64,000 nt of DNA. Source: Methanobacterium_D oryzae (lineage in GTDB: Archaea > Methanobacteriota > Methanobacteria > Methanobacteriales > Methanobacteriaceae). Under the pieces are notes generated by a model. The model saw nothing but the letters and a program-made list of their open reading frames with translations, did no database searches and was not told where the DNA came from. Shown piece after piece: positions 1-9,084 of this stretch. Numbering within the stretch: position 1 is the stretch's first letter; each line of letters begins with the position of its first letter. Location: positions 434,001 to 498,000 of the forward strand of contig NZ_JBNPXC010000002.1 in the NCBI RefSeq assembly GCF_050433505.1. Direction: 5' to 3'. A program made the position numbers and the translations under genes.

Positions 1-425
1 GTTTCATCATCAAATTCATTAATTCTGTCATATTTAATTTCATTTAACACTTCTTCCTGGATCATCACACGTTCACAAAGATTTTCCAAAAATCGTTTAC
101 GTTCTGTAGCTTTATTTCTTAAAATATCCACTATTTGCTGTAATTCTGCATATTCATCGTATTCAGATACTATTTGATCATAATTTTTATTAAAATGAGG
201 AGTTTTAAATATATCAGCGATATTTTCATGGTATGTTAATGGATTACCACATTCACATCCATAAAAATCTTCAATTGATTCATTATCATTAAGCTCGTAG
301 TATCCCTTGCAGCTATGACACACCAAGTATCCATTGTTTTTGACTTCAGAGATATTTTTTATCCTGTAACCGTTAATTGCAGGACTTTTCCCATAAATAC
401 TATCCACTTCTTTATCTAAATCCAC
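1..425 (-). CDS. Zinc-ribbon-like hypothetical protein, 3' end cut by window edge
   Basis: The reading frame is open from a GTG at 423-425 to the window edge, about 141 codons, so the C-terminus is missing. A GGTGG ribosome site lies just upstream of the GTG. Around residues 35-62 it has a CHSC pair followed by CEC, spaced as in a small zinc ribbon, with the run YYELNDNESIEDF between them. Similar Cys ribbons are common in methanobacterial proteins (family knowledge). The remainder is charged and helical. I cannot assign a function. The next gene downstream on this strand is outside the window. Confidence 0.75.
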   Translation of the reverse strand, partial: MDLDKEVDSIYGKSPAINGYRIKNISEVKNNGYLVCHSCKGYYELNDNESIEDFYGCECGNPLTYHENIADIFKTPHFNKNYDQIVSEYDEYAELQQIVDILRNKATERKRFLENLCERVMIQEEVLNEIKYDRINEFDDE

Positions 426-756
426 TTAAATTCCACCCATTTCTTTTAATAATTAACTTATGGCAATTAAAACCAAATTTATGTTATGCCTATGGGTTAT
501 TAGTTAATATATTTAGTTTGGGCTATTTAATAGAATATTAGTGATTTATTTATTGCAGAAATAATAAACTAAATATCCTTTATGCCGTTTTAATAATTTT
601 TAGTTGTATTATTATATACTATTTATTATATAAGTAAGTTTTGTTTTGTATTAAACTAGGTAAACTTAAAAATGTCTTATTTAGTTAATAATTATATTAT
701 ATTTCTTATTATTAATATAGAAAAAATAATAAGATTTCTAAAAATTAGAAAATAAT
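426..756. other. Intergenic, no gene seen
   Basis: AT-rich spacer between the zinc-ribbon gene and the 3' end of the DUF4012 gene. I see no open frame with a ribosome site and no RNA-like GC-rich block. The promoter of the leftmost gene must lie in its left part, but no TATA box stands out enough to call. Confidence 0.5.
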
Positions 757-791
757 AAAAAAAGGAATTAATTTAATTAAATTAAAATTCC
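757..791 (-). terminator. Hairpin plus T-run terminator after the DUF4012 gene
   Basis: Read on the minus strand, an inverted repeat with GGAATT/AATTCC arms (764-791) overlaps the stop codon of the DUF4012 gene and runs straight into seven T residues (757-763). Archaeal termination mainly needs the T-run; the hairpin makes the call firmer. Confidence 0.55.
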
Positions 792-1493
792 AAGACCATT
801 TGATACAAGAAGCTTTACGAATAAATCCTTAGGTATTACAACTATATTACCTTTAGTATATTCCGTAGCTCCGGTTTGTAGAAGCTTTGAGTAATTAGCC
901 GGATCAGTGGATTTATTCATTATGGCTTTCATCATTCCTTCAACGGCATTACCACGAGACATTCCACCATATTGTTCATTTCTCAAAAATTCTATTGAAC
1001 TTCCATTTGAATATGTTTGACCATTAATGGTGATTGGCCCAATAGATTGAATCAAAGCATCTACAGCATCTGGATTTAGTATTACAACTGCATCAGTTTT
1101 ATATCCTGTATTGTATTCAACGATTTCTTGAGCTAATTTAGCTCCTTTTTCAACATCTTCATCCCATAAAGAATCATGAAGATAAAGTACATTTACTCCC
1201 TGATTTTCTTTAAGGTATTGTGGTGGTGATGCAGTAGGGTGGCTCATTCCTCCAGGATATATGGGTGTTGTGTTTACTACATGCCCATCATGGGTATGAA
1301 TTACAAATGCCATATCTACAGCCCCCATACCTGGTCTTTTTTCCGAAGGATCCACACATAGCATAAGTACACTGTGATCTCCTTTCATTATATTTTCGCT
1401 TGAACTTGTAGTTAGAGCTTCATAATCTATATATCCTATAAATGTAGCTGAAATAAGTAAAAGTATGATAGCTAGTTTCTGTTTCAATTTCAT
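777..1493 (-). CDS. DUF4012 family secreted/membrane-anchored protein, possibly LCP-like
   Basis: Starts at ATG behind AGGTAATT. Residues 5-25 are a hydrophobic signal or anchor segment (LAIILLLISATFIGYID). The rest matches the DUF4012 family as found in Methanobacteriales, with the family-typical VDPSEKRPG, AVDMAFVI and TPIYPGGMSHPTA stretches. Family function is unknown. The order of elements (LMLCVDP, a second Asp about 12 residues on, then DAVVILNPDAVDALIQSIG) resembles LytR-CpsA-Psr phosphotransferases, which attach glycopolymers to cell walls; this is inference. It lies just downstream of the initiating sugar transferase on the same strand, at the edge of the glycan locus. Confidence 0.8.
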   Translation of the reverse strand: MKLKQKLAIILLLISATFIGYIDYEALTTSSSENIMKGDHSVLMLCVDPSEKRPGMGAVDMAFVIHTHDGHVVNTTPIYPGGMSHPTASPPQYLKENQGVNVLYLHDSLWDEDVEKGAKLAQEIVEYNTGYKTDAVVILNPDAVDALIQSIGPITINGQTYSNGSSIEFLRNEQYGGMSRGNAVEGMMKAIMNKSTDPANYSKLLQTGATEYTKGNIVVIPKDLFVKLLVSNGLGILI

Positions 1494-1649
1494 GTTAATT
1501 ACCTATAAATTTAAAACTTTTAATAATAGTAAGTTATGTTATATAACTTTTAGGATTATATTTATTTGATAATTTAGCGATTATTCCTATATTTTTCAAT
1601 TTTAAACCATTAAAAAAGTAATTCTGATTCTTTTTATACTTTAATCAAG

Positions 1650-3053
1650 TTAGTAAGCGTTCTTATTAATGAATCCCTTAATTAAGGTCATGAAGAATAT
1701 TTTTAAGTCAAGGATTACTGTCCAATTTTCCACATAATAAATATCATATTCTATTCTTTTTTGGATGGAAGTGTTTCCTCTCCAACCATTTACCTGAGCC
1801 CATCCAGTCATTCCAGGACGTACATGGTGTTTGATCATATATTCTGGAATTTCTTCACGGAACTTTTCCACAAATTGAGGACGTTCAGGCCTTGGTCCTA
1901 TTAGGCTCATATCTCCCTTTAAAATGTTGAAAAATTGTGGAAGTTCATCAATACTGGTCTTTCGAATAAATGCACCAAATTTAGTTTTACGAGGATCGTC
2001 TTCAGTGGTCCATTGAAGTTTTTCATCTTCATCATTCTGTATTTTCATACTGCGGAATTTATACATCATAAAATTCTTTCTATTCATTCCCACTCTTTCC
2101 TGTTTAAAAATAATGGGGCCAGGAGAACTTAATTTCACCATGACTGCTGTAAAAATCAAAAGTGGCGATAAGACAATAATGGCTCCAAATGCAGCTACAA
2201 AATCCATTATTCTTTTTATGAATATTTTAAAAGAACTATCTAAAGGCACATACCTTATATTTATGATAGGGATATCATCTATCATATCTATATATGGTTT
2301 TGCAGGGAAATATCTGTAATAATCTGGCACAATATCTGCTTTAACACCATGTTTTTCACATGTATCTACAATAGTCTCCATGAGGGTATAATGCCGGGGT
2401 GATATAGTTATAATTACTTTATCTACGTGATTTTTTAAAATGATGTTTTCTAAGTCTTTAATTTTTCCTATTACCTTAGAATTCGCAATTTCGTGTCTTT
2501 TTGGAATATTATCATCTAAAAATCCGATTATATTGTATCCAATGTATCCAACATTATTGAGTTTAAGAGCAACTTTTTCACCAAGATCTCCTGCGCCTAT
2601 TATTAAAATATGTTTGGTATTATGGCCTCTGCTACGTATAAATCGTAATGATTTTCTTACAATAATTCTTTCAGTAATGGAAAAAGATGTACTAAAAATT
2701 AGAAACATTCCCAGCAAATATCTTGAATATTCTGTAAGTTCCAGTACAAATAACGCAGTTACAAGCGCTAATATTCCTATAAAATTAACTTTTATAATAT
2801 TTATGGCTTCTGAACTCATTCTTTCAGTTCGTTGAGGGCGATATAATCCAAAAGCATAGTAAAGGAAAATATACATTGGTAGAATAAACACGATTGGTGT
2901 GAAATAATGAATAAATCCCCATCCGCTCTGTCCAAAACCTAATAAATCAGTTTCAAAGCGAATATACCATGCTAATATTAATGAAAATGTGATTACAGAC
3001 ATATCTATTATGACTAATGATAAATTAAAGAATCGTTGATTTTGTCTGATCAT
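1650..3053 (-). CDS. Polyprenyl-phosphate sugar-1-phosphate transferase (exopolysaccharide initiation)
   Basis: Transfers a sugar 1-phosphate from a nucleotide sugar to a polyprenyl phosphate carrier, the first step of a surface glycan. About 467 residues in the standard WbaP/CpsE layout: four or five membrane helices (about 10-125), a Rossmann-like domain with IIGAGDLGEKVA (about 148-160), one more helix (about 282-305), and a C-terminal bacterial sugar transferase domain with KFRSM, DELPQFFNILKGDMSLIGP and PGMTGWAQVNG. SD GGTGA precedes the ATG. In an archaeon the carrier may be a dolichol-type lipid. The uppS gene at 33467 could supply it. Confidence 0.93.
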   Translation of the reverse strand: MIRQNQRFFNLSLVIIDMSVITFSLILAWYIRFETDLLGFGQSGWGFIHYFTPIVFILPMYIFLYYAFGLYRPQRTERMSSEAINIIKVNFIGILALVTALFVLELTEYSRYLLGMFLIFSTSFSITERIIVRKSLRFIRSRGHNTKHILIIGAGDLGEKVALKLNNVGYIGYNIIGFLDDNIPKRHEIANSKVIGKIKDLENIILKNHVDKVIITISPRHYTLMETIVDTCEKHGVKADIVPDYYRYFPAKPYIDMIDDIPIINIRYVPLDSSFKIFIKRIMDFVAAFGAIIVLSPLLIFTAVMVKLSSPGPIIFKQERVGMNRKNFMMYKFRSMKIQNDEDEKLQWTTEDDPRKTKFGAFIRKTSIDELPQFFNILKGDMSLIGPRPERPQFVEKFREEIPEYMIKHHVRPGMTGWAQVNGWRGNTSIQKRIEYDIYYVENWTVILDLKIFFMTLIKGFINKNAY

Positions 3054-3069
3054 TTCTTCACCAAGATGA

Positions 3070-3954
3070 TTATTTTTTAAAGAGATTTAAAAACAGCTTT
3101 AAGCTGTATGTACTCCATATGCCTAAATATACAGCACTGTTTGTAATCCATGAATGTTTATTTTTATAATGTTTATTGTAAAATATATCCATTGCTCTAT
3201 AAAATTCATATATGAGTTTAGGTTTTTGTTTTTTACTATTATTACTTCCACCTTTATAATGAACTATTTTTGCATCACTGTAATACATTATTTTCCATCC
3301 CGATGATTTAATACGATAACACCAATCAATATCTTCTCCATACATAAAGAAAGATTCATCTAATAACCCTATATCTTTTATGGTATTATGTCTGACAAGC
3401 ATGAAAGCTCCAACTAAGCTATCAACTTCATAAGTCTTGTTTTCATCAAGATAGGTTAAGTTATAACTTCCAAAGCGTTTACTATTAGGAAAAAGATGTG
3501 AAAGTCCAGTCATTCTATAAAATGAAACATCAACATCAGGAAAACTTCTTCTACAAGCCTTATCTAAGTTACCATCGGGCAAAACAACTTTACATCCCAA
3601 AGCACCTATATCTTTATCTGATTCCATGAAATTTATACACTTTTCAAGACAGTCATCAACAATTATGGTGTCAGAGTTAAGTAATAATACATATTTAGCA
3701 GTAGTTTGATTTATAGCAATATTATTTGCATATGCAAAACCTTTATTTTCAGTTGATGCAATGAATTTAATTAAACTATCAGTAACTTCTTTAGAAAAAT
3801 CTTTTTGTAATTTTTCGAAACTACCATCATTCGATGCATTATCTACAACATATATTTCATAGTTAAAAGGGTGTTCTTTATCGATTATAGAATCAATAGC
3901 TTGTTTTGTTAAGTTATAAGTGCGGTAGTTTACTATTATTATAGATATGTCCAT
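3070..3954 (-). CDS. GT2 family glycosyltransferase (rhamnosyltransferase-like)
   Basis: Inverting GT-A enzyme. It begins with DISIIIVNYRTYNLT, has the DNASNDGS nucleotide site, the metal-binding LNSDTI and the acceptor/catalytic stretch MYGEDIDWCYR near residue 206. This layout is typical of WbbL-like rhamnosyltransferases, but the sugar cannot be read from sequence. A short hydrophobic helix near the C-terminus may attach it to the membrane. GAGG SD upstream. It follows a GT2 gene on the same strand and lies just upstream of the initiating transferase. Confidence 0.9.
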   Translation of the reverse strand: MDISIIIVNYRTYNLTKQAIDSIIDKEHPFNYEIYVVDNASNDGSFEKLQKDFSKEVTDSLIKFIASTENKGFAYANNIAINQTTAKYVLLLNSDTIIVDDCLEKCINFMESDKDIGALGCKVVLPDGNLDKACRRSFPDVDVSFYRMTGLSHLFPNSKRFGSYNLTYLDENKTYEVDSLVGAFMLVRHNTIKDIGLLDESFFMYGEDIDWCYRIKSSGWKIMYYSDAKIVHYKGGSNNSKKQKPKLIYEFYRAMDIFYNKHYKNKHSWITNSAVYLGIWSTYSLKLFLNLFKK

Positions 3955-4162
3955 TTCCTGCCTCGTGTACTAACTTGAGATTATAATTTTAATGTTCAGA
4001 AATCTATTGATTAAAATGTTACTTAAGATTATTGATAAAAAGTACCAAATAAGATAACTCAAACAATTAATTAAATTAAGAAAGTATTTAGATTAAGTAA
4101 CTAGCATTAAAAATTAATGAAAGCTTAGACTATGCTTCTTGTGGAGTCTATTGGGTATAACT

Positions 4163-5176
4163 TTATAAAAAAATAAATTTTAAGGTATTTTTTATAAGAA
4201 ACCACTCTACTTTTAAATAATTTGTAAAATTATTATTCTGATATTTTACTTTCTCTATTTTTTTAAAAGAATTAAAACCTTCTTTTAATCCATTTAAATA
4301 AGTACTGCCCTGTCCTTGTCTAAAGAAAAATAGATATTTTATAAAATAACCAAACAATAAAAAAACAGAATTCACAGCTAACTGGGGCCACGGCATATTT
4401 TTATAGGGAACATAAACATTATTTCTTGCAGCTAATTTGATTTTGTATTCATTATATCTACTACCACTGCTACCGCTTCCAATATGATAAACTACGGCTT
4501 GCGGGCAATATAAACACTTATAACCGTATATTCTTGCCCTATAGCTAATATCAACGTCTTCCATATATGCAAAGAAATTTTCATCAAAAAATCCTATTTC
4601 ATCAATAATGCTTTTTCTATAAAGAGCAGCTCCAGCACAAGCACTAAATATCTCTCTTTTTTGGTTATACAAATCAGTAGATTTACCATAACCTACTCGT
4701 TTAGTCCAACCAAGAAGTGTATATTCATCTCCTGCATCGTCAATCTTATTTCTATCATTATATTGAACCATCTTTGATGAGACTGAAAATATGCTTTTAT
4801 CTTCTTCAATACATTTTAAGAGGCTAGAAATGCAATCAATTTCTAATTCAACATCATTATTTAGTAAAAAAACATATTTAGATCTTGAAGCTTTAATTCC
4901 TTGATTAACTGCTGCTGCAAAACCTAAATTTTCTTTATTTTCTATCAAAATAAAATCAGGGTAACATTTCTTAATGAACCCTACACTTCCATCTTGAGAA
5001 TCATTATCTACAATAATAACTTTAAAATGATCTTTTTGTTTTTTTAATGATTTTAAACATTCTTTAAGAAATTTTTCGCCATTATAGTTTGGAATAATTA
5101 CAGTAACTTTTTCCATGAAAGTATTTTTTGTAGAATGGTTTTTAAAATTTTCTAATGATTTTTGTAATCTGTTCAT
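4163..5176 (-). CDS. GT2 family glycosyltransferase
   Basis: GT-A fold enzyme: VTVIIPNYNGEKFL, DNDSQDGS, LNNDVEL (DXD site) and YMEDVDISYRARIYG. The annotated ATG at 5176 has no clear SD. A second ATG at 5116 begins right at the GT domain (MEKVTVIIPN) and could be the true start. The C-terminal 90 residues hold hydrophobic segments (VFLLFGYFIKYLFFF) that suggest membrane attachment. Donor and acceptor sugars are unknown. Part of the minus-strand glycan locus. Confidence 0.88.
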   Translation of the reverse strand: MNRLQKSLENFKNHSTKNTFMEKVTVIIPNYNGEKFLKECLKSLKKQKDHFKVIIVDNDSQDGSVGFIKKCYPDFILIENKENLGFAAAVNQGIKASRSKYVFLLNNDVELEIDCISSLLKCIEEDKSIFSVSSKMVQYNDRNKIDDAGDEYTLLGWTKRVGYGKSTDLYNQKREIFSACAGAALYRKSIIDEIGFFDENFFAYMEDVDISYRARIYGYKCLYCPQAVVYHIGSGSSGSRYNEYKIKLAARNNVYVPYKNMPWPQLAVNSVFLLFGYFIKYLFFFRQGQGSTYLNGLKEGFNSFKKIEKVKYQNNNFTNYLKVEWFLIKNTLKFIFL

Positions 5177-5362
5177 TTAAGAGTATAATTAAGAATAAAA
5201 CTATTGAAAACTAAGATTAATTAATTAAAACGTAAACTCTGTTTTAAATAAAATTTAGTTTTTAATTTGGAATTAATTGTTAAAATCTGTTTTTGAACAT
5301 TTAGAGCAAAATATAAATAATAAATTAAACAAAAATAGTATTATACAATTGGGGTGGGTTTG

Positions 5363-5521
5363 GTGAGTAATTTATACATAAAATGCCCTAAAACTGGAAA
5401 TGAATATCCTCTTGATGAAATTAATGAATTATACAGGACGATGGATTTATGGGGTACTGTAATTTATTTTGAATGTAATTGCGGCAGTAAACATGACTCT
5501 TACTTATCAAAGAAATTGTAA
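5363..5521 (+). CDS. 52-residue Cys-containing small protein
   Basis: Short frame starting GTG with a very strong purine-rich ribosome site (GGGGTGGG at 5351-5358). Residues include KCPKTGNEYPLDE near the start and ECNCGSKHD near the end, so three Cys and a His are placed as in a small metal-binding ribbon. It is the only plus-strand gene between two minus-strand blocks. No family recognised. The ribosome site and the Cys pattern make it likely to be real. Confidence 0.65.
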   Translation: MSNLYIKCPKTGNEYPLDEINELYRTMDLWGTVIYFECNCGSKHDSYLSKKL

Positions 5522-5693
5522 AATTAAAAGAAAAAGTGATATTAAAAAGTCAAAATTTTAGATTTCTACTTTCAACTTTCAAAAATTAAACAAAACGAAA
5601 ATCACTAAAATGAAAATTCAATTTTTTCTCAGAAAAATAAAAAGGGAATTTTAGTATCTTTCTATGAATTTAAACGAATAGCTAATTTATTAC

Positions 5694-5778
5694 TTAGTAT
5701 ATTTAACTGAGCATCATAGAGCGTGAACTGATACCGAGTGAATATTACTCTAAAACTGTTATAAAGTAAATATACTAA
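5694..5778. repeat. 12-bp perfect inverted repeat with a 61-nt structured loop
   Basis: The 12-bp arms (5694-5705 and 5767-5778) are exact reverse complements. The right arm covers the stop codon of the ABC ATPase gene. The loop holds a further small stem (GAGT/ACTC, 5737-5751). It may be the 3' structure of the exporter mRNA, a small RNA, or a remnant with terminal repeats. The sequence alone does not decide. Confidence 0.4.
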
Positions 5779-6830
5779 TTACTTTGTGTTGTAAACCGAG
5801 TTATAAAACCAGCTACACCATCACCATTTAAATTAGTAATGCTGTCATTATGTACTAAAATAGTATATTCAGTATCGTTATTTAATGGATTTTCAGGAGT
5901 TATAAGTAACTTCCTGTCTTTTATGAATTTTTTTATGGGTATTATTTTCCCATTAACATCTTTAAGTTCTATCAAATCATTTCCTGTTTTTATGGGTACA
6001 TTAAAGTTTATTGTAATTTCTTTATTTGGTGAAACATTTTTCTCTTTATATTCAGGATCAGAACTGGTCATAACAGGTGCTGTTGGAGTAGTAGACATAG
6101 TATACGCATCACATACTTCATCAACAGGGCCTTGCATAATAATTTTTCCTTTTTCAAGCCATATAGCCTTATTACAAAACTGTTTAACCTGATCTACAGA
6201 ATGTGATACAAATAAAAGTGTTACTTGCCCATCAAAAAGCGATTCCATTCGTTTTCTACTTTTTTCTCTGAATTTAGCATCACCAACGGATAAAACCTCA
6301 TCTAATATCAATGTCTCAGGTTCTACACTGGTTGCTATAGCAAAACCAAGGCGAGAACGCATACCTGTTGAATAATTTTTAATAGGGACATCTATAAATT
6401 CCTCTAGTTCTGAAAATTCCACTATTTCATCATATTTACTTTCTATAAAATTTTTAGGATAACCCATCAGTGCTCCATTTAAGAAAATATTTTCCTTTCC
6501 TGTGTAATCTGGATCAAAACCTGCTCCAAGTTCAAGTAAAGGTGAAATACGCCCTTTTACTTTTATATTACCTTCTGTTGGTTTCATAACTCCTGCAATT
6601 AATTTAAGAAGTGTACTTTTACCAGCTCCATTCAATCCAACTAATCCTATTCTATCTCCCTTCTCAACTTCAAATGAAACATTTCTAATGGCCCAGAATG
6701 GTTGGAAGGTGAGTTCTCTTTTAAGTAATTTAATTACATATTCTTTAAGATTATCTACTTTCTCTTGACTTAAATTGAATTCCATTCCAACATTTTCAAC
6801 TTTTATTATTGTTTCTCCCAAATTAATCAC
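5775..6830 (-). CDS. Polysaccharide ABC exporter, ATP-binding subunit with C-terminal Ig-like domain
   Basis: Energises export of a polyprenyl-linked glycan with the permease encoded 7 bases upstream. The ATPase domain (about 5-250) has Walker A GLNGAGKST, signature YSTGM, Walker B LILDEVLSVGD and the H-loop FVSHS, in the TagH/Wzt/RfbE branch. Residues about 260-351 form an extra beta-rich domain resembling the SbsA Ig-like (Big_5) fold, ending GFITRFTTQSN. In bacterial Wzt a C-terminal beta-sandwich recognises the glycan end. The start is GTG at 6830; a TTG at 6821 behind GGTGA is an alternative. Confidence 0.93.
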   Translation of the reverse strand: MINLGETIIKVENVGMEFNLSQEKVDNLKEYVIKLLKRELTFQPFWAIRNVSFEVEKGDRIGLVGLNGAGKSTLLKLIAGVMKPTEGNIKVKGRISPLLELGAGFDPDYTGKENIFLNGALMGYPKNFIESKYDEIVEFSELEEFIDVPIKNYSTGMRSRLGFAIATSVEPETLILDEVLSVGDAKFREKSRKRMESLFDGQVTLLFVSHSVDQVKQFCNKAIWLEKGKIIMQGPVDEVCDAYTMSTTPTAPVMTSSDPEYKEKNVSPNKEITINFNVPIKTGNDLIELKDVNGKIIPIKKFIKDRKLLITPENPLNNDTEYTILVHNDSITNLNGDGVAGFITRFTTQSN

Positions 6831-6837
6831 CGTAAAT

Positions 6838-7635
6838 TTAAACGTAAAGTATGAACCGATCTTGATACTTGTAAAACATAATAATTCCTATTATAATGGC
6901 AATAAATCCTGATACTAATGCAAATAATAAATCTGATGGATTATAAAGCGTACCGTATAAAAATGAATCTCTAAAGCAAACAATAACTGCATAAAGAGGG
7001 TTATACTCTTGAATGAACCTAAAACTTTCAGGAACAATATCTGCAGGGTAGAACAATGGCATTGCCCACATTAACAACATCATTAAAACTCCGTATAAAT
7101 GTTGTGTATCTCTGAAAAAAACATTTATGGTGGTCACAATAAGGCCGATCCCGATGGTTAGCAGAAGCAACGCTATTGCAGGTAGGATTGCAAATAGTAT
7201 ATAAATTGTGAAAGGAGTATTTGTTGCTGCCATGACTAAAAATAAAACTATGAGTGACAGTAAAAATGTAACGAAATTTGAAAGTATCGTTGATAATGGA
7301 TACATGTATTTTGGTATGTATATTGTTTTTAAGATACTTGCACTGCCTTTAATGGAACCCATGGCTGCTCTTGTCCCATTTGAAAAGAATGCATACGCTA
7401 ATAATCCAGTCAAATAATATACGGGGAAGTGTTGTATATCACGTGCAAAGAATGTGGAGAATACTATAGTAATCACTATCATGCTTAATAATGGTTCTAA
7501 AAAGCTCCAGAATATTCCTAGAATAGATCTTCTATACTTGATCTTTATATCTCTTTTTACAAGCTGAATGAGCAAAAATCTATATTTTTTGAAATTAAAT
7601 ATAAATCTGTGGTCTTTGATATTTCTTGTAATCAT
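6838..7635 (-). CDS. Polysaccharide ABC exporter, ABC-2 type permease
   Basis: Membrane subunit of the glycan exporter (TagG/Wzm type). About 265 residues with six predicted helices, the conserved amphipathic start FLLIQLVKRDIKIKYRRS and the family-typical LGIFWSFLEPLL stretch. It has a strong SD (GGGAGGGG) 6 bases before its ATG. Pairing with the ATPase downstream is the usual two-gene exporter layout and argues that the polymer is made in the cytosol and exported whole. Confidence 0.93.
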   Translation of the reverse strand: MITRNIKDHRFIFNFKKYRFLLIQLVKRDIKIKYRRSILGIFWSFLEPLLSMIVITIVFSTFFARDIQHFPVYYLTGLLAYAFFSNGTRAAMGSIKGSASILKTIYIPKYMYPLSTILSNFVTFLLSLIVLFLVMAATNTPFTIYILFAILPAIALLLLTIGIGLIVTTINVFFRDTQHLYGVLMMLLMWAMPLFYPADIVPESFRFIQEYNPLYAVIVCFRDSFLYGTLYNPSDLLFALVSGFIAIIIGIIMFYKYQDRFILYV

Positions 7636-7657
7636 TGTTTACCCCTCCCAGAGGTTG

Positions 7658-9040
7658 TTAAGATAGGCTAAGTAAAGAATCATTATTAGAGTATTGTTTA
7701 TCGGAGAATTTACCGGGATTATGCCCTATTTGGTAATATTCAAAGCCCATTTTTTCTAAGATATCTTTATTGTATTGATTTCTTCCATCAAAGATGATTT
7801 TATCTTTAATTCTTTCGATTATTTCATCAAAATCAGGACTTCTAAATTCTTTCCATTCAGTTACTAAAATTATGGCATTTGCATTGTTTAGCGCTTCATA
7901 TTTATTTTCTGAGAATATAATGTTATTGTTTTCATTAAAATAATATTTTTTTGCAACGTCTATGGATTTTGGATCATACGCATTAATTTTAGCACCTAAT
8001 TCGGTTAATTTATTGATGATAACTACTGATGGAGCTTATCTCATATCATCCGTACCTGGTTTAAATGACAGCCCCCATACTGCGAATGTACATCCGGATA
8101 AATCGTTACCAAATCTATTTATTATTTTATTTACTAATGAATATTTCTGTTCATTGTTTACTGATTCAGTTTCTTTTAATATTCTTGGTTCATATCCATA
8201 ATCTTCTGCAGTTTTAATTAAAGCATTAACATCTTTTGGAAAACAGCTTCCCCCATAACCACATCCAGCATATAAAAAGCTGTATCCTATTCTATTATCG
8301 CTTCCTATTCCTTCTCTAACATGATTAATATCTGCACCCACCCTTTCACAAATATTTGCTATTTCATTCATAAAGGAAATACGTGTAGCTAACATAGCAT
8401 TGGCTGCGTATTTAGTCATTTCTGCACTACAAACATCCATAGTTATAAATCTTTCATGATTGGTGGTAAATGGGGCGTATAATTCTTTCATAACATTAAT
8501 TACTTCTTCGTCATCAGAGCCTATAACCACTCTATCTGGGCGCATGAAGTCTGTAACAGCCGAACCTTCCTTTAAAAATTCCGGATTAGATACTACATGA
8601 ACATCATAATTAACATTTCTTTTTTTTAATTCGTTGATTATAGTATTTTTTACTTTTTCAGCAGTTCCCACAGGGACTGTGGATTTATTAACCACAATCA
8701 TGTCATGAGACATTTTTTGACCTATCTCTTGAGCTGCAGATAATACGTATTGTAGGTCAGCGCTTCCATCTTCGCCCATTGGAGTACCTACAGCTATAAA
8801 GCAGATATCTGAATTATCTAAACCTTCTTTTAATTCATCGGTGAAAGATAGATCACCATTTTCATAGTTTCTAATTACTAATTCTTCTAAACCAGGCTCA
8901 TAAATGGGAATAATGCCTTTTTTTAAACTTTCAACTTTATTAATGTCAATATCAATACAATAAACCTTATTTCCCATCTCTGAAAAACATGTTCCTGTAA
9001 CTAATCCCACATAACCTGTTCCAATTACTGTTATCTTCAT
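7658..9040 (-). pseudogene. ugd: UDP-glucose 6-dehydrogenase with an in-frame TAA
   Basis: The N-terminal part (to 8036) has the NAD site GTGYVGLVTG, the central domain and the catalytic Cys in GYGGSCFPKD. It stops at TAA (8036-8038) right after FKPGTDDMR. The same frame then continues for 125 codons to TAA at 7658-7660, starting APSVVIINKL and carrying the UDP-binding domain (VTEWKEF, FDGRNQYN). The conserved motif is DDMREAPS, so TAA replaces a Glu codon (GAA). The truncated product lacks the UDP-binding domain and should be inactive. TAA is not the pyrrolysine codon. It is either a real nonsense mutation or a base error. An intact enzyme would make UDP-glucuronate. Confidence 0.88.
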
Positions 9041-9084
9041 ATTATCACTAAATGTTTGCTATATGATTTTTAATTCTATAAATA

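Noticed and set aside
2440..2835. 131-codon open frame on the plus strand
   Set aside because: Antisense to the sugar-1-phosphate transferase; no SD and no family resemblance.
5706..5766. C/D box sRNA between the inverted repeat arms
   Set aside because: CTGA-like boxes are present but I could not find a proper RTGATGA box in the right order on either strand.
8036..8038. In-frame stop in ugd as a recoded amino acid
   Set aside because: Pyrrolysine uses TAG and selenocysteine uses TGA; this is TAA, and the expected residue is an ordinary Glu.
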